From positions 1-30,131 of IMG/VR virus record IMGVR_UViG_3300020469_000169: a stretch of 30,131 bases of DNA; one strand, 5' to 3'. The translations under genes were made by a program, and so were the position numbers. The notes under the pieces were generated by a model that had not been told where the DNA came from, searched no databases, and was given only the letters and a program-made list of their open reading frames with translations. The DNA comes from a virus. Positions 1-5,966 of the stretch are shown here, piece after piece. Position 1 is the first letter of the stretch. The number at the start of each line of letters is the position of its first letter.

Positions 1-63
1 TGTTGTTGGTTCGCTGATCTTATTTTTTTATCTAGATATTTTTTTTATTTTTAAATTTTTACT

Positions 64-301
64 TTAAATAAGTATTTGCCTTAAATAAGTATTTGCGTTG
101 AATAAGTATTTGCCTTGAATAAGAATTTGCCTTAAATAAGTATTTGCGTTGAATAAGTATTTGCCTTGAATAAGAATTTGCCTTAAATAAGTATTTGCCT
201 TAAATAAGTATTTGCCTTAAATAAGTATTTGCCTTGAATAAGAATTTGCCTTAAATAAGTATTTGCCTTAAATAAGTATTTGCCTTAAATAAGTATTTGC
301 A
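64..301. repeat. 14 tandem copies of a 17-bp repeat (iteron-like array)
   Basis: Fourteen head-to-tail copies of the 17-bp unit TTAAATAAGTATTTGCC with no spacer. Variants occur only at fixed positions: A or G at position 3, T or A at position 10, and C, G or A at position 17. Copies 2-4 (81-131) and 5-7 (132-182) are the same three-variant series, so a 51-bp block was duplicated. Copies 8-10 and 12-14 are near-uniform. Each standard unit contains the dyad AAATA-AG-TATTT (5-bp arms, 2-bp gap), the size of a dimeric HTH binding site. The array ends 8 bp before the -35 box of the rightward promoter. It could be a replication iteron array, a regulator-binding or titration array, or simple slippage expansion. 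The repeat itself is certain; the function is inferred. Confidence 0.95.
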
Positions 302-309
302 TTTAGGTA

Positions 310-338
310 TTGACATATAATGTATTTGCATATATATT
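310..338 (+). promoter_or_regulatory. Rightward sigma70-like promoter with inverted repeat
   Basis: TTGACA (310-315) is followed after 17 bp by TATATT (333-338), a 5/6 match to the -10 consensus. A perfect 10-bp inverted repeat spans the promoter: TATAATGTAT at 316-325 and ATACATTATA at 344-353, so a bound dimer would cover the -10 and start site. AAGGAGG follows at 359-365, just before the first gene. The promoter lies directly after the 17-bp repeat array, which suggests regulation through it. Confidence 0.65.
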
Positions 339-371
339 TATTTATACATTATACAAGTAAGGAGGTTTAAT

Positions 372-692
372 GTGTGTAAAGAAAAAGTATATGAGCATGG
401 ATTTGATGACAAATACATGTCAAATCATAAAGGACAATGGGATGCATGGTTCATAAGTGATTTGCTCTGTTTGTTTAATGGTCATGTTGTATGCACTTCT
501 AAAGACTATGTAGAAGTTGCTACAGAAGATTATAAAAAAAGGATTTGCATTTACGCAGATAAAGGTAAATTTATAACTTATATAAACTTAGATGATCTTA
601 ATGCATATAGTTATACACAAAAAGATTATCTAGCCTTTCAAGGGTTTTGTAATAAATATAATTTTAAATATGAGGAGTGGTGCGATGAGTAA
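372..692 (+). CDS. Small phage protein of unknown function (106 aa)
   Basis: I do not recognise this protein. It is 106 aa, rich in Tyr, Asp and Lys, with five Cys and no membrane segment or signal peptide. The start is GTG at 372, six bases after a strong GGAGG Shine-Dalgarno. An ATG at 370 is in another frame and gives only a 28-aa peptide. It is the first gene of the only rightward transcript, behind the promoter at 310-338 and the repeat array. That position fits an early accessory or regulatory protein. Its coding strand also carries the ATTTGC motif (around 542). The reading frame is well supported by its ribosome site and its coupling to the next gene; the function is open. Confidence 0.75.
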   Translation: MCKEKVYEHGFDDKYMSNHKGQWDAWFISDLLCLFNGHVVCTSKDYVEVATEDYKKRICIYADKGKFITYINLDDLNAYSYTQKDYLAFQGFCNKYNFKYEEWCDE

Positions 693-885
693 ATATTATT
701 GGGAAAACGATACATGGGTTGATATAAAGCATGAGAATGGTGAGGTGTTTGATGCTAACTTATGGACGTGTGATAAATCAGGTAGGCAATACATTTCTTT
801 TTATGAAACTTTTAATGATGAAGATAGGTTTCGTAGAACTGATGGTATATCGCCTGTAGCAACTTTTAGAGTAATTGAGGAGTAA
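685..885 (+). CDS. Small phage protein of unknown function (66 aa)
   Basis: Unrecognised 66-aa acidic protein rich in aromatic residues (YYWENDTW near the N-terminus, FYETF in the middle), with no membrane segment. I chose ATG 685 because GAGGAG lies about nine bases upstream. The in-frame ATG at 670 precedes that site and would put the ribosome site inside the gene. The start overlaps the end of the preceding gene by eight bases (ATGAGTAA), so the two are probably translationally coupled. Its transcript ends at the hairpin at 908-936, where it meets the leftward operon. Confidence 0.72.
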   Translation: MSKYYWENDTWVDIKHENGEVFDANLWTCDKSGRQYISFYETFNDEDRFRRTDGISPVATFRVIEE

Positions 886-907
886 TAAAAAATTAATTTG
901 CAGTAAA

Positions 908-936
908 GGTAAATTTGCCCTAGTGGTAAATTTGCC
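908..936. terminator. Bidirectional hairpin terminator made of two motif copies
   Basis: Two direct copies of GGTAAATTTGCC (908-919 and 925-936) are separated by CTAGT. The 12-mer is nearly its own reverse complement, so the two copies can pair over all 12 positions (two G-U pairs) with a 5-nt loop. TTTAT follows on the plus strand and TTTACTG on the minus strand. It sits between the end of the rightward genes (885) and the end of the leftward operon (938), where a shared terminator is expected. The stem carries the ATTTGCC motif that is scattered over this end of the genome. Confidence 0.6.
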
Positions 937-937
937 T

Positions 938-1594
938 TTATCGTCTTCTTGTTCTTTTTAAAAATTGTTTATGTATTTCTTTTGGTAAAGTATTTTTAAT
1001 TACTTTTTCACCGACTTTAAAAAAATCAATAAATTTTCTATGCTTTACATAAGGTGTATATGCTACAAGAAGTTTTAAACCTTCACGTCCTTTCCTTCCT
1101 TGCCTTTCCCATACACCATAAGTCTTTGAGCCAGACCCTCTAGGTATGCCTTGAAATCTTGCACCTTTTCTTTGTGCGTCTTCTGTTATATCAATTTTTG
1201 CTAATAGACCACCTTTTTTAGATAACTTAACAATGTTGCCATATTGACCAGACTTAGCCTTACCATCTCTTGTGGGTGACGGATAGGCGGATCTTCTTGC
1301 CTGTTCACTTTCACCACTATAAATGTAATGCAGATATTCAGCCGCCCAATCTTTTACTCTAACTACCATAGCCATAGCATTGGGTTTCGCAAATTGTGAA
1401 ATGACAACAGACTTAACTGTTTGTGGTCTTGGTCTGTCTAATTTATCGTGTAGATGTGATCTTTCAGCATTAACAACTCTTTCGCCTGTATGATTCATAG
1501 CTTCAGATAATATCTTATTGAATTTCTTTTTGCCTAAGTTTTTATCTAATTGTCTTCGAATTTGTTTATGATTTGTTTTAAGCGTAATTCTCAT
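938..1594 (-). CDS. Prophage minor tail protein Z-like (tail completion) protein
   Basis: 218-aa strongly basic protein. The N-terminal part (residues about 1-60, LNKTG-like motif in SEAMNHTGERVV) and the overall pattern resemble the GPZ/HK97-gp10-like minor tail proteins that help complete the tail in siphoviruses. It ends in a run of Arg and Lys. ATG 1594 directly follows the stop codon of the small HTH gene upstream (TAA-ATG), so it depends on translational coupling. It is the last gene of the early/replication operon, far from the tail cluster at 14-22 kb, which is odd for a structural protein. It may have another role, such as nucleic-acid binding. The gene is certain; the family call is moderate. 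Confidence 0.6.
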   Translation of the reverse strand: MRITLKTNHKQIRRQLDKNLGKKKFNKILSEAMNHTGERVVNAERSHLHDKLDRPRPQTVKSVVISQFAKPNAMAMVVRVKDWAAEYLHYIYSGESEQARRSAYPSPTRDGKAKSGQYGNIVKLSKKGGLLAKIDITEDAQRKGARFQGIPRGSGSKTYGVWERQGRKGREGLKLLVAYTPYVKHRKFIDFFKVGEKVIKNTLPKEIHKQFLKRTRRR

Positions 1595-1753
1595 TTATAA
1601 ATTTGCCCAATATGATTTGCCTTCAAACTTTAGACCAAACTCTTTTGCTTTTTTTAATATAGTAAATTTGCTTTTACCTGTAGATAAAGCAACATCATTT
1701 ACTGATTTGCCTTTGTCAATATATGCTTTAAGTATTTGCCTTTCAAGTTTCAT
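1595..1753 (-). CDS. Small helix-turn-helix protein (52 aa)
   Basis: A 52-aa basic protein. Residues about 5-41 read as a helix-turn-helix: a helix (RQILKAYIDKG), then VNDVALSTG, then recognition-helix-like SKFTILKKAKEFGL. The C-terminus is GKSYWANL. ATG 1753 overlaps the TGA of the DUF3310 gene (ATGA) and its stop touches the next ATG, so it is tightly coupled on both sides; I see no separate Shine-Dalgarno. The coding strand contains GGCAAA three times, each giving Gly-Lys, i.e. the scattered plus-strand TTTGCC motif. It is a candidate DNA-binding partner of the repeats. That link is inference. Confidence 0.6.
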   Translation of the reverse strand: MKLERQILKAYIDKGKSVNDVALSTGKSKFTILKKAKEFGLKFEGKSYWANL

Positions 1754-1968
1754 AGATTTTTATAATAACTTATTAACTCATCAAGATAAAATTTGCCTTT
1801 CTCTAAATCTTGTATGTTTTGATCTTTGTATTTATGTCTATGTAAATACTTTATTACATTGCCTTCAAGATACGAAGGGAAATTTGCACCTAACTGTTGC
1901 CTTATGTAATCCAAACATTCAACTTTGCCTTTATTGTAATGTGGCGGTTTATTTACCATGTCTGCCAT
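1750..1968 (-). CDS. DUF3310 family protein
   Basis: 72 aa. The sequence VNKPPHYNKGKVECLDYI followed by SYLEGNVIKYLHRHKYK and DLEKGKFYLDELI matches the DUF3310 family of small phage proteins, sometimes annotated as nucleotide kinase or SaV-like. The family is common in tailed-phage early regions; its biochemical role is unclear. The Shine-Dalgarno AGGAGG lies in TAGGAGGTTAAAAAATG before ATG 1968, and the gene overlaps the end of the upstream gene by 20 bases. Its stop overlaps the start of the HTH gene. Several Gly-Lys and Ala-Asn pairs are encoded by copies of the scattered motif. Confidence 0.85.
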   Translation of the reverse strand: MADMVNKPPHYNKGKVECLDYIRQQLGANFPSYLEGNVIKYLHRHKYKDQNIQDLEKGKFYLDELISYYKNL

Positions 1969-2149
1969 TTTTTAACCTCCTAGTTAATTCACGTTTACAT
2001 TTGATTCTTAATTTTGCATTTGCCCTTTCACTTTTCACTATCTCCACTAACTCTTTGTAAGATGTGTTCTTTATATAATAGTGTTCTGTTGTGTATTTGC
2101 CTGTCTTTCTGTCGTAACTTTTTACGCTTGGTTTTAGTTTTGTTGGCAT
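1949..2149 (-). CDS. Small basic phage protein (66 aa)
   Basis: 66-aa strongly basic protein. The N-terminus (KLKPSVKSYDRKTGKYTTEH) looks like a small conserved early protein I have seen in phage genomes near DUF3310 genes; I know of no assigned function. The C-terminal half is Lys/Arg-rich (KCKRELTRRLKNGRHGK), consistent with nucleic-acid binding. ATG 2149 lies inside the C-terminal part of the preceding gene, with a 122-base out-of-frame overlap. No strong Shine-Dalgarno is visible, so translation probably depends on coupling. Confidence 0.65.
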   Translation of the reverse strand: MPTKLKPSVKSYDRKTGKYTTEHYYIKNTSYKELVEIVKSERANAKLRIKCKRELTRRLKNGRHGK

Positions 2150-2225
2150 CTTTAAATATTTTATCCCAATTTTCGTCTATTTTATTTTTGTTTTCAGGTC
2201 TACGCTTACTACCTTTGCCTGTCAT
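2028..2225 (-). CDS. Small conserved phage protein (GKGSKRRPE type)
   Basis: 65 aa from ATG 2225, chosen because AAAGG lies seven bases upstream and because MTGKGSKRRPE followed by NWDKIFK is the usual start of a widespread but uncharacterised small phage protein. Most relatives I remember end soon after the WDxIF motif. Here the frame continues for about 38 strongly basic residues over the start of the next gene. The tail may be a real extension or may have arisen by loss of a stop codon. It overlaps the gene upstream by 17 bases. Confidence 0.65.
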   Translation of the reverse strand: MTGKGSKRRPENKNKIDENWDKIFKDANKTKTKRKKLRQKDRQIHNRTLLYKEHILQRVSGDSEK

Positions 2226-2709
2226 AATTAACCTTTTCAAAATTTGCATAAGGCAGAGAGCTTGTAAGAGTTTCTTTAATTTGGATTATGTCATCAGGTA
2301 TCATTCTAAACAATTCTTGCATACTAAAAAAGACAACATCTTTCTCTTTTTTATGTGCATTTATCATATTTGCCTTTTCATAATCATAGTCACACACTAA
2401 AGCATATTTGCCTTTGTCATAATCATAACACCTAATTTGCGGCTCAAGCTCATAATAGCCATTTGCCTTAATGCAATCTTCTAAGGAATCATAAGCACGA
2501 TATATCATATCTAACATTTGCATTTGCCTTTTTCTTTGATCTTCTACTAAAGATTTCTTAAATAACATTTTTGCCTTTTCAAATTTTATTTCCATATCTA
2601 CACCAACAATTTTATAGATACGTTTCATACAACCATATTTGCATATAAAATTTGCTTCAAACCTTCTAAGCTCTCTTAATTCTTTATTTAATTCTTTACA
2701 CAGTTTCAT
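2209..2709 (-). CDS. Hypothetical phage protein (166 aa)
   Basis: I do not recognise this protein. The N-terminal third is helical and basic (KELNKELRELRRF, then a CKYGC pair of cysteines), the middle is Met/Lys-rich, and the C-terminal third is mixed. ATG 2709 has no obvious ribosome site; in-frame ATG codons at residues 28 and 39 are alternative starts. Many residues come from the scattered plus-strand TTTGC motif, read here as GCAAA (KANG, KANMINA, EANF, DKGKY), so part of the sequence may reflect repeat spread rather than protein function. The intergenic palindrome region lies directly upstream. Confidence 0.6.
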   Translation of the reverse strand: MKLCKELNKELRELRRFEANFICKYGCMKRIYKIVGVDMEIKFEKAKMLFKKSLVEDQRKRQMQMLDMIYRAYDSLEDCIKANGYYELEPQIRCYDYDKGKYALVCDYDYEKANMINAHKKEKDVVFFSMQELFRMIPDDIIQIKETLTSSLPYANFEKVNYDRQR

Positions 2710-2834
2710 ACAAAATTTGACATAAAAGTGTGTGTAGTGTGTAGTCCTTACGGACTACTACACACTCACTACACTAATATAATGTGTGGTGCACACACAC
2801 TACACTTTCTACACACTTTTTACGCACACTTTTT
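2710..2834. other. Intergenic palindromic, TACAC/GTGTA-rich region (origin or terminator candidate)
   Basis: This 125-bp gap between the primase-helicase gene and the next gene is built of TACAC and GTGTA runs. It holds a perfect 7-bp stem GTAGTCC/GGACTAC (2741-2747, 2752-2758), which on the minus strand has a GTAA (GNRA-type) loop. A further GTGT/ACAC pairing follows after a one-base bulge. A second small palindrome is TGTGTG-GTGCA-CACACA around 2783-2799. On the minus strand the first hairpin is followed by ACTTTTATG, so it could weaken or end transcription after the primase gene. Repeats beside a helicase-primase would also suit an origin. A TTGACA at 2717-2722 on the plus strand has no good -10. 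Confidence 0.5.
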
Positions 2835-4805
2835 TTATCCATCATAAGGGTTAAAATTAATTAGTCTATAACCAAAAGAAAGATCAACACCCTCAACATC
2901 TTTAACGTGTTCTACAACACCATTTGCTCTAAGTCTATCAAGAGACCTATTGATCTTATCTCTACTGATCTCTTTACCTGAAACATTAAAATTTGCATGA
3001 TGTAAAAATGATCTTGCAGTAAACCATTTATCTCTTGGTTCTTCTTCATCTAAAGCCAATGAATACATTAAACTAGCTATCTTCTTATCTGTAGCTTGTA
3101 AAATAGCTTCATTAACATTTTCTTCATCTTCTTGCTCCTCGTCATCATCAACCTCTATCAATAAGCCAGAAGTCATCTCAAGTCCAGCACCAATAAGATT
3201 TTCTTCGTGAAACTTAAATCTTTTCTTTGTCATACCCATACCATCTTTATTCTTAGTCTGCTCAAAATTGACATACATAATGCCTTCATCATCCTTTCTT
3301 TTAACTTTAAACTCTCCATCTATACTTGCATCAAGCACAGAAGAACCTCTAGCTCTGTTGAGATTACCTCTACCTGTGTGATGTACTAGCAAAACAGCAC
3401 ATTGGTAATCATGTATTAGCTGATCTGCCGCTTTTACAAACTTATTTACTTCTTGAGCTGAGTTCTCATCGCCAGAAAATGATCTTTGAAACGTATCAAA
3501 TATAATCAAACCAATATCTCCAGACTGGTCTTTTATAAGATTTATCTCATCTTCAAGCTTTTTATACTCATCTTCTTCATTTATTCTTGCACCTCTGTTA
3601 GATAAAAACAGTTGTGCGTCTTGTAATTTAGTATTTGCCTTCTTTTCTTCAGGAGTGAAAAACAGCTTATGACCATAGCTACTTTGATGGAAAGCTAAAA
3701 GTCTTTTACGCATACCTGAAAGACCTTCTCCTGCTAAATAAATAACATTTGACCTATTTGCCTTACACCCATAAAACTCTGTTCCAGAAGCAACAGCACA
3801 CGCCATAGCTATAGCTATAAAGGATTTACCTGATTTTGGTTCACCAAATACAGTAATAAGTTTTTCTTGTTCAAAGCAACCTTCTATCAACCATTTAGGA
3901 TTTTCTACGTTTAATATTGCTTCTTTGACTGTTTGAAATCTTAATGAACCTCTTGGTATTTTTTGCTCTTGCTTATTGATAAAAAGCTCAAGTTCTTCAG
4001 GTGTCTTAAAATAATTGCTTTCAAGTGCATCGTAAAGATCATCCTTGTCAGCAAAATCTTTTGGCGGCTCAACTACCTTAACTTTACATTTTTGCCTTCT
4101 AAGATGATCTGATAGATCATTTGCACATTTCTTGCCAGCTTCATCATTGTCAGGAAAAATAATAACCTCTCTACCCTCTATTGGACTCCAGTCGGCTTTT
4201 TGCCATGCATTTACGCCACCATGCCAAGTCACAGAGTCGCCTTGCCAAATCTTCTCAGCAGCAACTGTAGCCTTCTCTCCCTCATTTATTAGTATAGGCT
4301 TGTCTGGGTATTGGTTTTGAAAATAAATTGGCAGTAAGCCGTCTGGTCGCTTCATACGCCAATTACCATCATCAAGCTTGGTAAATGGTGCGTATTTTTG
4401 CTTTATCCAATGCTCTTGTGGAAAACGCATAACTACAAAGTCTAGAGAATATCGCAATGATATTATGGCTTCACTTTGTAGTTTGTGCATTTCTGCGTTA
4501 GAAATTGACTTAGCACCACTTTTAGTAGGAGGTTTTATACATAAAGGGGGTGGTGCTAAGTCATAACCGCATAGGTTGAGTATATCGCTTACTTCCCTAT
4601 TTTCCCTCTTAATTAAATCTACTATACCACCACCATCGTCATTTTCAAAATCAAACCAAGTGGCACTAGCTATATTAACTACTAGCGAACCTTTGTTGCC
4701 GTAACGCCATTCGTCACCTTTTTTGACCTTTGGCTCGCCTAGTAGTTCTAAGACAACTTGTGGTGCGATTTGCACCCAATCAATATTAGAAGGGTAAGTC
4801 GTCAT
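2835..4805 (-). CDS. Primase-helicase (Toprim + RepA/DnaB-like ATPase)
   Basis: 656-aa fused replication protein. Residues about 40-85 look like the N-terminal domain of P4/T7-type primases (TWFDFENDDGGGIVDLI). A Toprim domain lies near 168-250 with Glu175 (INEGEKA) and Asp219/Asp221 (FPDNDEAG), the metal-binding residues for primer synthesis. A RecA-fold helicase follows, with Walker A GEPKSGKS (321-328), Walker B IIFDTF (Asp437) and a LLVHHTGRG motif, like RepA/AAA_25 helicases. An acidic stretch (DDDEEQEDEEN) precedes a C-terminal winged-helix-like domain. It probably unwinds and primes the phage genome on its own. ATG 4805 overlaps the acidic tail codons of the SSB-like gene by 20 bases, so both proteins are made from one message. 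No phage DNA polymerase is visible, so host polymerase is presumably used. Confidence 0.85.
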   Translation of the reverse strand: MTTYPSNIDWVQIAPQVVLELLGEPKVKKGDEWRYGNKGSLVVNIASATWFDFENDDGGGIVDLIKRENREVSDILNLCGYDLAPPPLCIKPPTKSGAKSISNAEMHKLQSEAIISLRYSLDFVVMRFPQEHWIKQKYAPFTKLDDGNWRMKRPDGLLPIYFQNQYPDKPILINEGEKATVAAEKIWQGDSVTWHGGVNAWQKADWSPIEGREVIIFPDNDEAGKKCANDLSDHLRRQKCKVKVVEPPKDFADKDDLYDALESNYFKTPEELELFINKQEQKIPRGSLRFQTVKEAILNVENPKWLIEGCFEQEKLITVFGEPKSGKSFIAIAMACAVASGTEFYGCKANRSNVIYLAGEGLSGMRKRLLAFHQSSYGHKLFFTPEEKKANTKLQDAQLFLSNRGARINEEDEYKKLEDEINLIKDQSGDIGLIIFDTFQRSFSGDENSAQEVNKFVKAADQLIHDYQCAVLLVHHTGRGNLNRARGSSVLDASIDGEFKVKRKDDEGIMYVNFEQTKNKDGMGMTKKRFKFHEENLIGAGLEMTSGLLIEVDDDEEQEDEENVNEAILQATDKKIASLMYSLALDEEEPRDKWFTARSFLHHANFNVSGKEISRDKINRSLDRLRANGVVEHVKDVEGVDLSFGYRLINFNPYDG

Positions 4806-5361
4806 CTGTTAGCCCATCTACTGTACCTTGTTGTGTTTGTTCACCAACATCAACATTTTCCGCCCATTCAGGTATTACAAACTCAGTTTTTCTTGGCTTA
4901 AAACCAACAAAATCAAAGTTTATCTCAGCAGTTTTACCTAAACCAACCTGTATTGATTTTGCATCAACATATTTAAAGGTTGGCAAGTTTGGCTCTTTGC
5001 CATCTTTTTCATGCCAAAAAGCAGCTAACATTTTATTAAACGCAGAAGTTTCACAATAGCTAAATCTTTGCCATAGTAAAGGTCTATCTGTGCCATCCGT
5101 ATAAAGCCATGTAGACATAGCTCTTTTATAGGTTTCATCAGGTCTAACCCCAACTACGCCAAAGTTATCATCCCACACAAAATCAAAGCCAGATGTAGGG
5201 TTATAAGCACCCCAACCAGACTGAAATGTTTTAGGATCAAGTTGCAGGTACTCGAATTTAACATTCTCATCACCTACATAGAATTTAAGCTCTCCAGCTC
5301 TAAATGAAAGAAATGATGTAGTAGAGTCACTACTACCCATCCCACCTAGTATATCAACCAT
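4786..5361 (-). CDS. SSB-like single-stranded DNA-binding protein
   Basis: 191 aa ending in DDDLPF, the acidic-Pro-Phe tip by which bacterial SSB recruits replication and repair partners, after a Gln/Gly/Thr linker (QTQQGTVDG). The body is beta-rich and aromatic (FEYLQLDPKTF, WGAYNPTSGFDFVWDDNFGVV), as expected for an OB-like fold, though it does not look like E. coli SSB itself. Operon position directly before the primase-helicase supports the call. AGGAGAG lies seven bases before ATG 5361. The codons of the tip overlap the primase start, coupling the two genes. Confidence 0.65.
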   Translation of the reverse strand: MVDILGGMGSSDSTTSFLSFRAGELKFYVGDENVKFEYLQLDPKTFQSGWGAYNPTSGFDFVWDDNFGVVGVRPDETYKRAMSTWLYTDGTDRPLLWQRFSYCETSAFNKMLAAFWHEKDGKEPNLPTFKYVDAKSIQVGLGKTAEINFDFVGFKPRKTEFVIPEWAENVDVGEQTQQGTVDGLTDDDLPF

Positions 5362-5377
5362 AATACTCTCCTATTGG

Positions 5378-5584
5378 TTAATGTATAGATAATTTACCTA
5401 TACTATCTAAATACTCAACTTCAAGTCTAAGATAGTTCCTTTCCTTGAAGTCACTAAAAGTCTCGTCATTAGCTATACCTAACAATGACAAGACCACATT
5501 GACCTGTTCAAATTGAACACGACAAAAATCGTTAAAATCATCTTCATAAATTATATTCACTAGCATATCGTAATACTTTTTCAC
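5378..5584 (-). CDS. Small acidic protein of unknown function (68 aa)
   Basis: Unrecognised 68-aa acidic, hydrophobic protein (NIIYEDDFNDF, FEQVNVVLSLLG), probably helical, without a signal peptide. The frame opens at GTG 5584 inside the end of the resolvase gene (41-base overlap). An in-frame ATG six codons later is an alternative start. No clear Shine-Dalgarno precedes either. It lies between resolvase and SSB genes, so a replication or recombination accessory role is likely but not shown. Confidence 0.5.
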   Translation of the reverse strand: MKKYYDMLVNIIYEDDFNDFCRVQFEQVNVVLSLLGIANDETFSDFKERNYLRLEVEYLDSIGKLSIH

Positions 5585-5966
5585 GATCTTTGCATAGGCT
5601 CTCTAAAGTGCTTAGATATACAGCTTGATTATTGCCTTTATCTCTGCCAGTTAATAAATAAATGGGTACAAGTGTTTGTATAGGTCGCCTATCATATTTA
5701 AAAATTAAGATAGGTATGTATCTATCTTTTGCTGCTATACATACTTGTGTCCACCATTCCTGTTTATATACAGACTTTTCTGTTCCAGCATATCTTTTAC
5801 ACTCTATAGCAAAGTTATCCCAGTAAATGTCTGCCTGTCCTTTATATTGTGTTTGATCTAAATTTCTTTTAACTCTATCTGCTGACCCTGTAGACTCTAA
5901 ATAATGATTTATTGCAGACACTATTTGCCTTTCAAAGTTATGACCCTTTGCTCTGCTATTCACCAT
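5544..5966 (-). CDS. Holliday junction resolvase-like PD-(D/E)XK nuclease
   Basis: 140 aa with the order typical of phage Hjc-type resolvases: N-terminal GHNFERQIVSAI with Glu12, then GQADIYW with Asp46, and IECKRYA with Glu55-x-Lys57 as the catalytic core. The length is normal for the family. It would cut branched recombination or replication intermediates before packaging. ATG 5966 overlaps the end of a 31-aa membrane microgene by 11 bases. With the YqaJ-like exonuclease and SSB-like protein it forms a small recombination set. Confidence 0.8.
   Translation of the reverse strand: MVNSRAKGHNFERQIVSAINHYLESTGSADRVKRNLDQTQYKGQADIYWDNFAIECKRYAGTEKSVYKQEWWTQVCIAAKDRYIPILIFKYDRRPIQTLVPIYLLTGRDKGNNQAVYLSTLESLCKDREKVLRYASEYNL

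Larger units (their letters stand above)
1595..2720 (+). repeat. Dense cluster of plus-strand TTTGC(C) motifs
   Basis: By hand count about twenty TTTGC copies, most of them TTTGCC or ATTTGCC, lie on the plus strand here. I saw no clear GCAAA counterpart on that strand. They fall in different reading frames of six overlapping leftward genes and appear as Gly-Lys or Ala-Asn in the proteins, so no single amino-acid motif explains them. Some copies extend further into the 17-bp array unit (TTAAGTATTTGCCTT near 1728). The motif also appears upstream of, inside and between the rightward genes in the same orientation, and more sparsely throughout the window. Confidence 0.8.

Noticed and set aside
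64-301. CRISPR array
   Set aside because: Repeats are 17 bp and directly abut with no unique spacers, and no cas gene is present.
370-456. 28-codon ATG frame overlapping the first rightward gene
   Set aside because: It shares the ribosome site with the GTG start at 372 but ends after 28 codons and has no further support. The 106-aa frame is coupled to the next gene.
2717-2745. Rightward promoter starting at TTGACA 2717
   Set aside because: No -10-like hexamer lies 16-18 bp downstream, and there is no rightward gene to serve.
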